Shown here: positions 34,562-46,870 of the stretch, one piece after another
How the letters are laid out: the number at the start of each line of letters is the position of its first letter
Position numbering within the stretch: the stretch's first letter is position 1
Source: Rhexocercosporidium sp. MPI-PUGE-AT-0058
Lineage: Eukaryota; Ascomycota; Leotiomycetes; Helotiales
Length of the DNA stretch: 64,000 nucleotides
Assembly: GCA_020746875.1 (NCBI GenBank)
Contig: JAGTJL010000014.1
Location: 1,922,001-1,986,000 of the forward strand
Direction: 5' to 3'
The notes under the pieces: model-generated
The model's database searches: none
Told to the model about the DNA's origin: nothing
What the model saw: only the letters and a program-made list of their open reading frames with translations
Made by a program: the position numbers and the translations under genes

Positions 34562-35485
34562 ATTGCTTGATGGATATTCTATACCAACTTTGAAAACGAG
34601 AATAGAACGTAGATAAACATACTTCGGACAGACCAATCCCTGGGGTTCGGTCTGAATAGACTGTCCGATGCCGACTTAACTGATGCGGAGTCTACCGAAG
34701 CATTCTCAGGACAAGTATAGACATTGAAATCCTCTCTAAGTCCTTCTTTAGCTGCTCGTCTCTCCAGATCCAGCATGGCAGGGTGCGCGGAGGAATAGGA
34801 CCACCGACGGATAGTCGATTCGTCTTGGTTGTGAAGGACTCCTAAGCGAACGAATTAGGCTATCGGGTTTAAAAGTGCTAAGTCCTTACACAGAGTTGAG
34901 GCTCCAACAAGTAGTCTCCAGGCCAAATCTGTAATCACAAGCTTGCTTCGAATTCAGGTAAATGCCATCTTTACTCCTTAGGATCAAATCCACTCTTGGT
35001 GAATACAAAACACAACGTATCAGCCCCGATCGCTGCACCTTTTACCTTCATATAAACACACAACTCGACTTCACGAATTAAGAGAATTTCTGGGCCGTTA
35101 GAATCTCCCGATGGTCGTTGCTAGTCAACTTGTTGTCATGTTGATCCGTCTGATCGAGCAACTAAAGCACCTCTGTTTATCTCACTCAACTTGCCCGGAC
35201 CGATGATTTGCCGTTGAAGGCATTGTATATATAGAGAGGAATTGTTCCTCATAATATTTCTCTCGTACTAGAAATTTGACGATGGTTGTGTCTGAACTTA
35301 TGGGATGAGAAGTGGAGTGGTCTGACGTTCGAGCATGGGCCAAAGGCTCGAATTATGTAAGCAGCGGCCAATCAAAGTTGGTGCATAGTGTGCTCTTGGA
35401 TCTTCAGAAACCGAAGGGAAAATCGAATCACTATTGAAGCTCTACAGATCCTCTCCCAAACGCCTCACCAACCCACCATTTCCTA
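34562..35485. other. Intergenic region with a possible coding relic
   Basis: Most of this 0.9 kb has no gene. On the minus strand at about 34838-34640 there is an open stretch with protein-like composition (see the separate entry). The right end is the promoter of the COX6 gene. Confidence 0.4.
34640..34838 (-). pseudogene. Possible gene fragment, family not recognised
   Basis: The minus strand reads openly through a segment resembling VLHNQDESTIRRWSYSSAHP, then MLDLERRAAKEGLREDFNVY and FRPNPRDWSV. This looks more like protein than noise. A possible intron end (CTTAG) lies just before it, but the upstream frame gives a stop on joining, and no downstream exon was found before the dehydrogenase start. 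It could be the remains of a lost gene or a 5' leader open frame of the dehydrogenase transcript. Low confidence. Confidence 0.25.
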
Positions 35486-36297
35486 ATGTCGTCGACCTCG
35501 ATATTGCGAGTCGCAGCTCGTGCGCAAAGCTCAACATTCTTCCGTCCCAATGGCCTGCGCAGCCTGACCCCTCGCGGTGCGAACGCCCTTTACGCTGTCC
35601 CAGCCATGATCGCGACCTCGGGATCCATCAACAGCTTCAGCACCACCAGCAGACTCCGTTCCGATGCAAGCCACGGCGAGGAGAGCTTTGAGGAGTTCAC
35701 TGCTAGGTACGTGGCTTCAATTGGTGTTATATGGTTTCCAAGGGAGCTCTTTTGAGCAGATTCCTGCATAGCCGAAACACAATGATGCACGCTGGTCACG
35801 ATCGTCAATTGCTAACGCTTAGGTCCCCAAATACAGATATGAGAAGGAGTTCGACCAAGTTCAAGATGTCTTCGAGCTTCAGGTACGTTTTGTCCAGCCT
35901 CCGGGTCGCCCCCGCGATATTTCGCTCTGTCTACAGATTACTGATTATCGTACGATGGTTTACAGAGAAACTTGAACAACGCCTTCGCATACGATCTCGT
36001 CCCTTCGCCCTCTGTCCTCACTGCTGCATTGAAGGCCGCGAGGAGGGTCAATGATTTCCCTACTGCTGTCCGGATCTTCGAGGGTACGTAGCGCGATGCC
36101 GAACTCTCCCGAGGCATATTGGGATATAAACAGGGGCTACCAGGAAACATTGGCTGATGATACTTTGTCAAACAGGAATCAAGGCAAAGGTTGAGAATCG
36201 CGGCCAGTACGATCAATACCTCGAGGAGCTCAAGCCACTCCGGGAAGAGTTGGGCGTTCTGCTCAAGGAGGATCTCTATCCTGAGGAATCCAAGTAG
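35486..36297 (+). CDS. COX6: Cytochrome c oxidase subunit 6 (COX5A family), mitochondrial
   Basis: Four exons (35486-35706, 35837-35882, 35966-36083, 36176-36297) give 168 residues. The first ~55 residues are an Arg/Ser-rich mitochondrial targeting sequence, with no acidic residues until FSTTSRLRSDASHGEE. The mature part is diagnostic of the family: FEEFTARYEKEFDQVQDVFE, then RNLNNAFAYDLVPSPSVL, then RRVNDFPTAVRIFEGIKAKV and a C terminus PLREELGVLL. The subunit is nuclear-encoded and sits on the matrix side of complex IV. Introns of 130, 83 and 92 bp are in phases 2, 0 and 1. The 46-bp second exon is easy to miss. Confidence 0.95.
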
Positions 36298-36443
36298 ATG
36301 ATGCGAGTTGGAAGGGGAGAGACAATTGTGTAGATGGATATTCGGGATGGAGGCATAGATGGGAAAGCTGGTGGGAGAGCGTTTGGAGGCTCTGCGTTGC
36401 CGATTTTCTTATGTGTACAGTTGTATCAAGAACCGCAATGCAT

Positions 36444-36794
36444 TTACCTTTGGAACATCATCCTGTTTGTTGCTGAGACTTGTGGGAGTCCAGAACGGAC
36501 ATAAATGATGGCTGGGGTTTCAAATAGGGCAACGGTCTGATCTGTAATGAGCCGTTTGGTCGCTTTGTCTGTCTCTTGCAAGGGTGAATAACCTTTCTTA
36601 GTTGGGATATGACGGGGAATTGACATGTCTCCTTTGCATCGGTGTTTCAAGCAGTCTTTCGATTCTTTGATCAATTGAGCAAACGGCTCTTCCAGTAAGT
36701 TGATAGGTGTAACTGGAAAGGTTTCACGCCACCCAAACAATATATTCCACTTGTTTGTATTCTGGAAGTACTGGACAAGAGGAGGAGGGTTCAT
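36444..36794 (-). CDS. Small open frame, hypothetical
   Basis: An open frame of 116 residues on the minus strand, starting MNPPPLVQYFQNTNKWNILF. It has no signal peptide, motif or recognisable family. It sits between COX6 and the SUMO protease, on the opposite strand to both. It may be chance; it is listed only because the space is otherwise empty (36298-37384). Confidence 0.2.
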   Translation of the reverse strand: MNPPPLVQYFQNTNKWNILFGWRETFPVTPINLLEEPFAQLIKESKDCLKHRCKGDMSIPRHIPTKKGYSPLQETDKATKRLITDQTVALFETPAIIYVRSGLPQVSATNRMMFQR

Positions 36795-37384
36795 AAGTGA
36801 TAGCCACTAATGCCCAAAGGTGTTGGTAATACATTGTATATATGGGATTCTGTTGTAAACCGCTCCATTGGTCGGTGAATGCTACTTACTAACTCAAGAT
36901 GTGGTTTTGGTGAAGTGATATCAGCACTTCACATTGACATTAATGTAGACACGGTACCGAATTTTCTCTTTGCCAATTTTGGCTTATCATCTTGAGGTTC
37001 TAAGTTCCCTGTTTTCAGTCTACCGTTCAACACAACCTTGCCAATCACACGGCCAATTGCTCCTTCCAAAACTGGCTATTGCGCGCAAAATATAGATAGC
37101 AGGTTGTAGGTAACCTCTTGGCTGGCCTTTCTCCGCTGACACTGAATGAGATTTTCAAAATCTATTGAGAAGTATGGTGTGCTCTTTACTATTGTCCTCT
37201 GCCGACTGCCTTTCTAGACCAATTCACTACGTTCCGAGGTCGTGAACCACCTTGCTAGTTGGCACTTTCGCTGACCAGATGCTGTCTCTTTTTACAACAG
37301 CTACTGAAGACAAAATTTCAATTTCGCCAACAACAAAAAGAGCGGCTATACGACCACGGTATTGCATCCAAGTTACCAAACAAG

Positions 37385-40300
37385 ATGGATTCTCTTGCCA
37401 ACGAACCCGATCCTGGTCCCGAGCCAGAAGTAATGGAATCCGTTGCGAAAGACAACACTCAGCCAACGCCTCCTACATTTCTTGACGACAAGGAGACTTC
37501 TCCAAACCTATTAGTCAACGGAGAAAGCACAAAGGAGATGACAAAATCGCCCTCCGAGCCTGAACTGGATTCTGCTGCGTTGGACCGACAGAAGCACATA
37601 GTCCGTGGCATGGCAATTTATGAAAGCGCCATCAAAGAACACAAAGTAAAGACAGAAGCAGATAAGTTGATGGAGGCAGTCGCAAAGCTGGACAAATGCA
37701 ACGAATTTGTTGTTCAATTGGTTGACATCAGCTTCGAAAGTGAGGTTCTGGGCACGAGGCTCGAGGAAGGAACCAATCGCAAGCGAGCCCAAACCATCAA
37801 CCTCGAATACCTGAACCACCACAACCACCTCCTCAACCTTGCCAACGTCCAAGAGCACGACGACGACTGCCGAGCAGCTAGATCTCGCAGCGAGGAGGTT
37901 GATACCGAAGCATGCGCACGCGCAAGAAGCATACAAATCCTTGGAGAAACGGCGCCCAGGGCTGAGGAGGGGCACAACGGGGATGAGATGTCGGAAAGAA
38001 GCTCTGGGACCAAGAGACGAACGCGCAGCAGCTTGGTCGCAACGATCGAAAGTCCCGCAAACCTTCTAACAGGCGCTGATACATCTGGTACACTCGAGGA
38101 GGAAATTACAGAGTCTGCGGACCCAAACGAGGTAGGGTTTCCTACTGTTGTCTTCCCCAGGGCTGAGGTTGGCGAGGCTGTCGTTGAATCCTCGGCTAGA
38201 TTGCACATGGATTCCAACACCGCTAACATTACCACCTCGCAGCCTATCTATATACCTGGATCTTCCAAACGCATTCGCCCGAACCAGGGACGGAAAGTGG
38301 TCGAAAAGGAGGACAAGGGGTTGAGACTGGCAGAGTCTCCAAAGTGAGCCCAGCACGAAATATACTGTCACGTCCTTGCTAACTGGGACATAGGGAAGAA
38401 ATCGACGCGCTCTCCACTCCTGATACATACGACCAAAAGGCAGCCACAACGAGCAGCGAGGCTCCCAAGACCAGAATCTGGTATGGAGTCATATAGTTCT
38501 CGTCACATACACTTTTAATAACATCTTATTCGCAGGTCTGCCAGGGAACGTTACAATAACCCAAAATTATCCAGTGGTCCAGACTATGGGTATGTTTTGG
38601 ATGTATCCCTCAAGAAGGCGATGTCATTTACTAACTTGGCGTGTTCAGACCTCTTGCACACGTACCAAAACTCCCGCGGCAAGCAGACGGCGAGATGGTA
38701 TGTCGTTGTAACCAAGGGTTCGACAATTGCTAACCTCCTCCAGCCGGTATACTCTGGAGGCCCGAAGCCCACAAACGACTTCAGACGTCCCTCGGGAGCA
38801 AATCCTAACCCGTCTTATAAATTACCCCGCCCTGCAATACCGAAGCCCTTCGACCTGACCGGTGATGCAAATCGCAGTCGCCGACAACATGAGCATCCAG
38901 CCAAGCGACAGCGAGTTGATAGCGGGTCCTCTACATCACCCATTGAGGTGGATGAATCAACGCAATACCACCCAAAACACAGTGGTCCGTCTTCTGCAAG
39001 ATCTGGGCACAGTCAGACACTACATAGCCGCGACAGATCTGCCAGTTTTGGGACGAGGGATGGCGGCCTACAAGAAGTCCGGACCGTGGGGAGAACCATA
39101 AAACTACCACGTTCACGCAACAGAAGCGGTGCTGCAGATGACAGCACCTCTGTAATCAATGGCAGTCAGCGGTTCAGCAAGAATAGCTTTGACCAGACTT
39201 CCAGGGAAGATAAGAATGACCGTATCTCCGATGATGAAGTTACCATCACCAAGACTGCGCCTAGAAAGTCAGACAAGAAACTGGAAGTCCAAATTCAAGC
39301 GTATCAAGGCTCTGCACATCGCAACCCGCCAAGGCCGAAGGCGAACGCCAGTAGCAGGATCTCAAATAGCCCCTCCATGGAGATTGCAGATGAATCGCGG
39401 TACTTTCCCTCAACTCGAGGTTCATCGCGACATCAAGGTGACTCGAGAGAGCAACCCCAAGGAAGCCGCACCAACAGCCGCGCTGAGCAAGATCATAGTC
39501 TTTTGTCGCAAGATGATCGAGATGAGCTATCCACTGATCAATTCGGGAACGCGAAGCATGCGGACACAGCCCAGCGATTGTTGAAAAAGAACCAACCTAG
39601 TAAGCTTCGAGATCAAGGAGATCAAGGCGTGCCTGTCAACTTAGATGATTCAAGCGAGGATGAGATCTCCAAACCCGACATAGAGCCTGGCAAGTATGGG
39701 TGTTCTCAGGGAAACCCTCAACAGGCTCGCGGAGAAGATTCTTACACTGTACTCCAAGTATTTTCCGAAACCGCGAAATGGCTCCTTCCAGGTGGCCCGT
39801 CTCGTTGGGTTATGGAGCATAACACAAAAGCAGGTGTTTTATCAGTCTATGACGCCTCCGATAAATTGATCCTCCAAATCCCTACCAAAGAGCTTGACAA
39901 AATTGAGGTCTCTGATCGGGGTAGCAAGATGGTCCTCCACAAATCCAGATCACAGATGGCCAAAGGGGCTATTAATGTATTTATTGAGATGAGGTCTACT
40001 GATGAGTGCGAACAGCTCTTTCGCAGTCTAAAAAGTATTGATCCAGCACTTAGGAGGATACCCAAACCACAGTCAGTATCCATATTTCATTTGTCAACCC
40101 ATTTCTTAGCTGACCTGTGCCTCGTCTCAGGGATCATCTGAACAGAGTTTTCCGGAACATGGCCGAAAAGGCAATACAAACTAAAAGACAACGGCCACTT
40201 CCACAAGAGGAGCCCGACGATATTCGCTTGGCCAAAGCTAAGTCTGAGAAATTATTTGGGGCGAAATGGGCTGAAGCTCAGGGTGCCAAGAAATCGAGTG

Positions 40301-43047
40301 CGAATGGAAATGATACAGGTCAACGAAACGGCAATCTCGAGAAGGGGGCCCGATCGAAGGGTGTTGGGAAAGGGATGAGGGGCCGCTCCCCGGGCAATGA
40401 TGATCTCGAGGTTGAGGAAGTTCGGCAAACTTCTAATGCCCCAGTCTTCTCTCCAGGAGATTTCTATGGCAACTCTAGCAATTCTAAACACAGCGGAGCA
40501 GACTCTCATGTCACTCGCTCCTCTGGAAGACTAACGGCCAAGAGAGATACATCTCCTGTATACCGCCAATCACAACGCCAACGACCGCGATCACCAAGTC
40601 CAGAACCCGAACGATGGACAACCCAGAATCCAGAATGGACGACGGAGAATAACTGGCAAAGTTCGGTCATTTATCCTCCTGGCGGGAAGAACAAGGCCTC
40701 CGTGGATATGCAAGATATTCAAAGACTCGATGAAGGTGAATTCTTGAACGATAATTTGATCGTTTTCTATCTGCGCTGGCTTGAAGACCGCCTTGGGAGG
40801 AACAACCCAGAGCTGGCTAGTCGGATCTATTTCACCAATACGTTCTTCTACGAAAGGTTGACCACGAATATTAAAGGAAAGTCTGGCGGAATCAATTACG
40901 AAGCTGTTGAACGTTGGACTGCGAAAATTGATTTGCTCAAGTACGATTACATCGTTGTTCCGGTGAACGAAACAGTTCACTGGTATGTTGCCATCATCTG
41001 CAATGCCCCAAAGCTTCTCAAGCAGCTTCCTTCAGAAAACACATCACAAGAAGATGCCAAGATCGACGATGCAGAGGCCAAGTCACACAAGATTGAAGTC
41101 GAGGCTGAATCTATGACGTTGCCTCTGAAGTCTCCCGCAAAGACTCTACCAGATGAGGTGGATACCGAAATGAAGGAGATGACTTTAGAGGATAACAACA
41201 CCAAAAGGTCTCGCACTGATATCCCGGATGTTCCTGTACCAACCGAAGTTTCGAAAGACACAGAAAAGGTGGATTTGGACCTGCCACGCGCGAAAGTTGT
41301 ATCAGATGTGGTAGAACAGCAGCCAACTCAAAGCAGGAAGGGCAAGCGGAAGTCAACTCCTGCACCTCGAAAGTACAACCCTGACGAGCCACGTATCATA
41401 ACATTGGATTCTTTAGGATTGTCACATTCTCCAACCTGCACCAACCTCAGAAAATATCTGCTAAAAGAGATCAAAGCAAAGAAGAACATCGAAATCAAGG
41501 ACCCTGGACCCCTCGGCATGACAGCCAAAAACATTCCTCAGCAAAACAATCACTGCGACTGTGGCTTGTTTCTTCTCACTTACATCGAGGAGTTTTTGAA
41601 GAGACCGGACGGATTTGTGCATGATCTATTGCAACAGAATGAACAAGATTTCAGCCGCTGGCGGTCAGCGTCGGATATGAGAAAGCACATCCGCAACCTT
41701 CTCTTCAACCTTCAACAGGAACAAGCCCATGAAGCCGAAGTTTCGAGGAACGAAAAAATCAAGAGCAAGCAGGCAGCTAACGCTGGTGATAAATCGGCTT
41801 CAGCCTCATCTTCCAAACCTAGCTCACGTGAAGCATCTAAGAGTGCTCGAGGATCTCCCAACCCCGGAAAGGCTGAGCACATGCCAGAAACCAAGGATTC
41901 ACGTCCGGAGAAGTCTAAGAAGCATCAAGAGATAACGCAATCTTCTGTCCAGTCACCACCTGAAAAGGTAGACTCACATCCTCCAACCAAGGCCAGGTCC
42001 TCGAAGTCGAACGCAGTTGAGTCGCACGATGACGAGGTGCGTGAAGACTCTCGGGAGACTCCTAGTATGGTGGCTAGAATTATTGCAACGGCACAGTCAA
42101 CGCTTAATCACGTCTTCGGTTGTGAGGAAAACGATCTGGTGGGAGGAAGGGTGCTTGACGTGAAAGCAACTGAATCCCAACCAATTAACATCGATGATTC
42201 TCAAGAGATGGATGGTCAAGAATACGGTGTTGCGACACCAAACCAGGTCTGCAAAACCAACAAACCTAAGGCTGGGCGCTCCCCTGTCCTGGAGGAATCT
42301 CGACATTCGAAGCATGCTCGTCCCGAAAACACCATTGAAATCCCCGAGTCTCCCCAGAAACCATCTCCGCGAAAGGAACTTCCAGAAGCAGTTTTCATAA
42401 CCCACCACCCTTTAATAAACAGTAGCCAAGGGGAAGAACAAGACCAGCACCAGTCTTCTCGTGCAGGGAGGCGTACGAAAGATCCCAAGATTCGCAGCAG
42501 CGGAAGGGCAAAGGCTGCGGATAGACTTAGCAATGAACAAGATGCACTGCAGTGGAATGGTTGTGATGCCATAGACCCTGACTCAAGCAACAACGAAGTG
42601 CAACTAGTTGATTCAACTCCAAGGCGACTGCACAATGGCGTCGTCGCACATGCGCAACAGTATGATGATGATGACTTGCTTTTGCAAAACACGCCGCGAC
42701 CAGGGCCGCCAAATGTCCATTTCCTGACTTCCTCGTCACCCGAGGTAATCTCCAAGCCTACAGATTCAGTCACGAAACGATCCCGTGGCAATACAGCGCC
42801 AACGTCTCCCAGCGATACCAAGAGACATTCAAGCCATATCGCTGAAAATGGGACGTCGCCTACAAAGAGGCGAAAGATTGTGGCTGAAGCGGTTGATCTC
42901 GCTCTCGAGTTACCTTCTCCAGAGGCAAAGCAGCGAGGTCGTGCTGCCAGGAGTCAGTTCCGAGATGCATCGGATCTAGCAGTCCTTGGTAAGAAGGGAG
43001 CCCATTTGCACTTCGACGAAAGCGTCTTGGAAGTGGATAAGCCCTAA
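37385..43047 (+). CDS. Ulp2-type SUMO protease (peptidase C48), possibly with a separate N-terminal gene
   Basis: The six-exon model (37385-38343, 38394-38480, 38536-38589, 38649-38697, 38744-40071, 40131-43047) gives 1797 residues, every junction in phase. A PH-like region near TVLQVFSETAKWLLPGG precedes the protease. The C48 core starts at about WQSSVIYPPGG with RLDEGEFLNDNLIVFYLRWL. The catalytic triad is His1109 (ETVHWYV), Asp1252 (ITLDSLG) and Cys1303 (HCDCGLFLLTY), with the oxyanion Gln in PQQNNH. The roughly 130-residue insert between His and Asp is typical of Ulp2/SENP6-7, not Ulp1. It should trim SUMO chains in the nucleus. The long C-terminal tail is disordered and holds SUMO-interaction-like VEVDxx/IxIDDS motifs. 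The first ~380 residues (helical IVRGMAIYESAIKEHKVKTE block) are of unknown family. ATG 38695 directly abuts the fourth donor and could instead start a 1415-residue protease, leaving 37385 onward as its own gene. Confidence 0.85.
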
Positions 43048-43999
43048 CCCTTCAGCTGGTGCGACTCAAGTGGTTAGATCATTGACCTTACGTCCATCCA
43101 GCATATTTGAAAGTTCTGGGTCTCGTACCTCACGTACTACTTCTCATTTCACGTTTGGAGATGGGCGCATTTCATTTGAGATGGCGCAGGATTCATTTTC
43201 TTGCTTCTGGCTAGCATAGCACTGGCGTTCTCACCCCCTCGGTCCGGTTTGTAATTAGATGGCGCTCTATTTTGCTGAGGATACTAATTCGTTTCTTGAT
43301 CAGCGGGTGTAAAGGCAAGGCGTTCTACCTGGAAGGTCGCCCACTCGCGCGCCTGGATTCAAAGGAGGCAAGGGAAGTGAGAAGTGGCTTTGGAAGGTTG
43401 ATAGATGAGATACTTCCGTAGTAATCCTCGCAGATGGCTACACAAATTTGCAGGTCCCATGAAAGACTGTACTGATCGTGATGTGAAATAACAGCAGCTC
43501 CGAGATGAACATTCCCTTGTTCTCGTTCTGTTCATAGAGTACTTTTCATTAGTTGATTTTCTTCCTTCTCTCATACCCCTCCCAGCAGTATTATCATAAT
43601 TGCTTGCAGAAATGCAAGCCTCCACAAAATGCATTCCGAAATCATCTCTCGAATTCTCTCTCAGTACCTCGAATCGGGTCATAATTTCTTTGGCCTTTTC
43701 TTTCTGGCTCTGTTCATGTTCATCAACACAGCCCAGCCTCGCACTGTATGTACCCCTCCCCTCCCCCTCACAGCCCAGCGGCGCAGTAGAAACAAGCGAA
43801 TCCAGGGGTGCAAGGTCTGTGACTTGAGAGGCTCGCGAGCCGCGTATGCAACCTTACCTCTCCTCAACGTTTCTCTGTATTTTCCATCATCGAGAACTTT
43901 ACGGCAGTCGCGACTGATTACTATCTTATCTCGGCTTTATAGCAATCGTATCGAGGCTGAGACTGAGTAGAGAGATACCAAGGGTACCTGGGGGTGGGT
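43048..43999. other. Intergenic region, promoter of second Zn2Cys6 gene
   Basis: No supported gene. A short plus-strand frame (from about 43629) with a hydrophobic stretch looks like chance or a leader open frame. Confidence 0.4.
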
Positions 44000-45804
44000 A
44001 TGTCGGAATCGGAATCAGGCACCTCGGTGCCTAGGATCACGACTGAGCCAGTGGGGGAGGTTTTGAGGCGGAATAGACAGGTGGGAAGGAAATCGAGGAA
44101 TGGATGTCGGACATGCAAGTATGTGGTCCTTTCGTTTCCGTTTCATCTCGTTATCTTGTTATCTTATTATCTGTTGCTCGTTTGGAAATGGGATATGTGG
44201 TGGAATTGGATCTAACAGTAGATTAAAGGATCCGGCATGTCAAATGCGATGAAGCACATCCTTCATGTATCCGCTGCTCTGGGACTGGGAGGCAATGTCT
44301 TGGATATTCATATCAAACCCAGACTCACACTGTCTCTTCCACTTCATCTCCCCCAAACTCAAGTCCATCCGGCCAACCAAACACCAAAGCTTTTCATTCA
44401 ATATCAGTAATGAGCCCCCGCCCACCCCGCAGCGAGCCCACCATCCGCACATTCGATTACTTCCTTGGCCACGCCAGCCTCGCCCTCACAGGCTTCAACC
44501 ACCGCTCTGAGTTCTGGACGAGGCTCGTGCCCATGCTGTGTGAGAGCCAAGACGCGGTTTTGAGGGGGGTGTTGGCGGTTTGTAAGGGTTTTGAGGTTCG
44601 GGGCCGTGGGGCAATTGGAAAAGACGAGAACAAGGTGGTGTGTTTGAGACAGTATAATAAAGCGATTCGGGCGTTGCTTTGTGAGAAGCATATTGAGAAG
44701 AAGAAACGGAAAGCTGGATCGAAATCGGGATCATCCTCATCTCAGCAGGATGAGTATCGAGACGAACACCAGCGACCTACAGACCAGCAATACACCACCA
44801 CGTTAACATGCTGCGTCCTCTTCATCTGTCTCGAGAACATCATCGGGAATCACGCAGTAGCCTTGCAGCATCTAGAGAACGGGTTGAAATTGCTTAGGGA
44901 GTGGATGTTACTTCCAGGAAGGGGGATTGAGAGGGAGAGGGCCGTGCTGGTGGATGTTTTCAGGAGATTGGATATGCAAGCTACTGCTTTTTTGAACTCG
45001 CGGAAGCCGGAGATGGTTGTTTTGGGAGCTGGTGGGATGGTTGACTATGGGATTTTGAATGGGTTTGACGATACTGAGGGCAAGGGAGTCAGGGCATTCG
45101 AGAATCTGGAGGAGGCCATGCTCGCTTTGGAGAGTGTCGAGATTCGACTGTTTTATGCCTCGACGATAACCACGACCAACACATCACCTCAGTACACAGA
45201 TGCGAAACAAATGCTCTTCTCACACCTCGCGACGAGATTTACAAAGTGGAAAGAATCCTTTGATAGTTTCTCTCAACGAGCTAGTTCGGATATGGGGACC
45301 AAGGACTTGCGGTTAAGTCTCATGCTCAGCCTGCATCATCAGACAACAACGCTCATGCTAGCTATCAACGCGAACGTCCCTGGAGACAACCGTAACGATA
45401 ATACCTTCCGCGTCTCAAAAACTCCTTCCTTCGCTAAGATCCTACAACTCTGCAAAACGCTCATCAACACATCCACGTCCACGTCCACGTCCACATCTTC
45501 ATCCTCATCATCATCAACCACACAGATCTCACACCAAACTTTCTCCGCCGACATGGGAATAATCCCCTGTCTCTACTTCACAGCCATGAACGCCGGAGAT
45601 CTACCTATCAGACAACACGCAATCGACCTCCTTCGTGGTATGAATGCGAAGGAGGGCTTCTGGGATCCAAGGACGGTGGTGGGCATTGCGGAGAGTGTGT
45701 TGAGGTTGTTTCCGAACGGTGTGGAAGGCGTGTATGCTGAGGAGGGAATTCCGGTTTTAGAGAGGGTTTATTGTGGTGTGGGTGAGAGGTTTGCTTGTTT
45801 TTGA
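44000..45804 (+). CDS. Zn2Cys6 fungal transcription factor
   Basis: Two exons (44000-44118, 44229-45804) give 564 residues. As in the other regulator in this window, the zinc cluster is split by the intron: C36-x2-C39-x6-C46-x6-C53-x2-C56-x6-C63, with KIRHVKCDEAHPSCIRC formed across the join. The 110-bp intron has a GTATGT donor and is in phase 2. After a Ser/Pro linker, the rest is the C-terminal region common in this fungal group (FWTRLVPMLCESQDAVLRGV, then TCCVLFICLENIIGNHAVAL), resembling the fungal-specific TF 2 type. An in-frame run of (ACGTCC)n codes a TSTSTSTSSSS stretch near residue 455. Target genes are unknown. It is the last core-type gene before the transposon-rich half. Confidence 0.87.
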
Positions 45805-46619
45805 GGAGTGGAGGGGGAGTTAAAATACTGCCTTTGACCATTGGCCTGTCTTCGAATGGGTTTTTTCGACCATAGGATTACATATCTGACGGCGTATTAA
45901 CCCCCTTTTTCCCTGGTAACCGATGAGTAGTGGATGTCCTGTGAAGCAGAGCAAATTCCTCGTACCGCATGGGAAAGAGCGTGAGAGACTTCCTCAAAAT
46001 TCCACCCCCTCACTCACCTACCTACCCAGGCCTCGTTGTAAGATGGATTCCATCAGTTCAGGGGTTGAGGTCGAAGTCGAGGTCGAGGTTTGCTGGTACG
46101 GGAATCCCGGCTCGCGGCTAAACATGGTCACATTGAAGGCATGGAGTGGGACTGGGATCGGGATTGGGATGACCGGATACACTCCACTGAGGAGGGGATC
46201 ATGACATGCCTCGATGACATGCGATCATGGATGGGATAGGATGGGATGGGATGGGATGCATGCCACCTACTAAGACAAGGGTGCCAGATCTCAAAGTGAA
46301 GCTTTTTGTTTGGGGCTGGGCCAAAGTAGCGAAGTTGAAGTGCACCCCTCGCTTCCAGGAAACCACATCATGAAAGCGTATACGGCGTCGAAACGCGCTT
46401 TCGCGAGGCATGCCCACAAGTGGCTATGATGATGAGCAAATTCTGTATAGACATATCGTCCCCGCGCTTCCGCTCGCAGATGGGTTGGCGGATTGTAGGG
46501 CCTGGGTGGGCCGCTGTAGTGGCGATGTGGTGGATTAGGGGGCGAGGTATGTCCCGGTTACGTTGCGTATTTGGGATTCTGGAAGTTTTTATATCTTGTT
46601 GAGAAGGCTGCTTGAGCTG
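45805..46619. other. Intergenic region at the edge of the repeat compartment
   Basis: No gene seen. It contains a GGGAT pentanucleotide run at about 46230-46258. Base composition drops sharply to AT-rich just after 46620. Confidence 0.45.
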
Positions 46620-46870
46620 AATGAGACTTCGATGACATTGAACGTATATATATAGTATATTATTAATTTACAAGTCAGATAATATAATAAATGCTACTAT
46701 AGCTATTGCAACTATAATATAACGGGATATAATTAAAAGGGTAGAGGTATATACTTAAGATGCGGAATTTAAGTTGGATAATATAAATAAATTAACATAA
46801 TTATATAGAATACATAAGTGGCCCTTGCCGCGCAGTATAAATTAGTATAGTAAGGCGAGGGTAATAAATG
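46620..46870. repeat. AT-rich tract, probably a RIP-degraded repeat
   Basis: The sequence is strongly biased to TATA and AATA words, with no open frame. It adjoins the pogo relic and may be its decayed 5' part or another element. No family could be assigned. Confidence 0.4.

Noticed and set aside
43600..43970. Plus-strand frame with a hydrophobic stretch before the second zinc-cluster gene
   Set aside because: It might be an upstream frame in the leader but ends without relation to the gene and shows no family.
46225..46260. GGGAT pentamer run as an internal telomere-like repeat
   Set aside because: The unit differs from TTAGGG and the run is only about five copies; it is ordinary microsatellite sequence.
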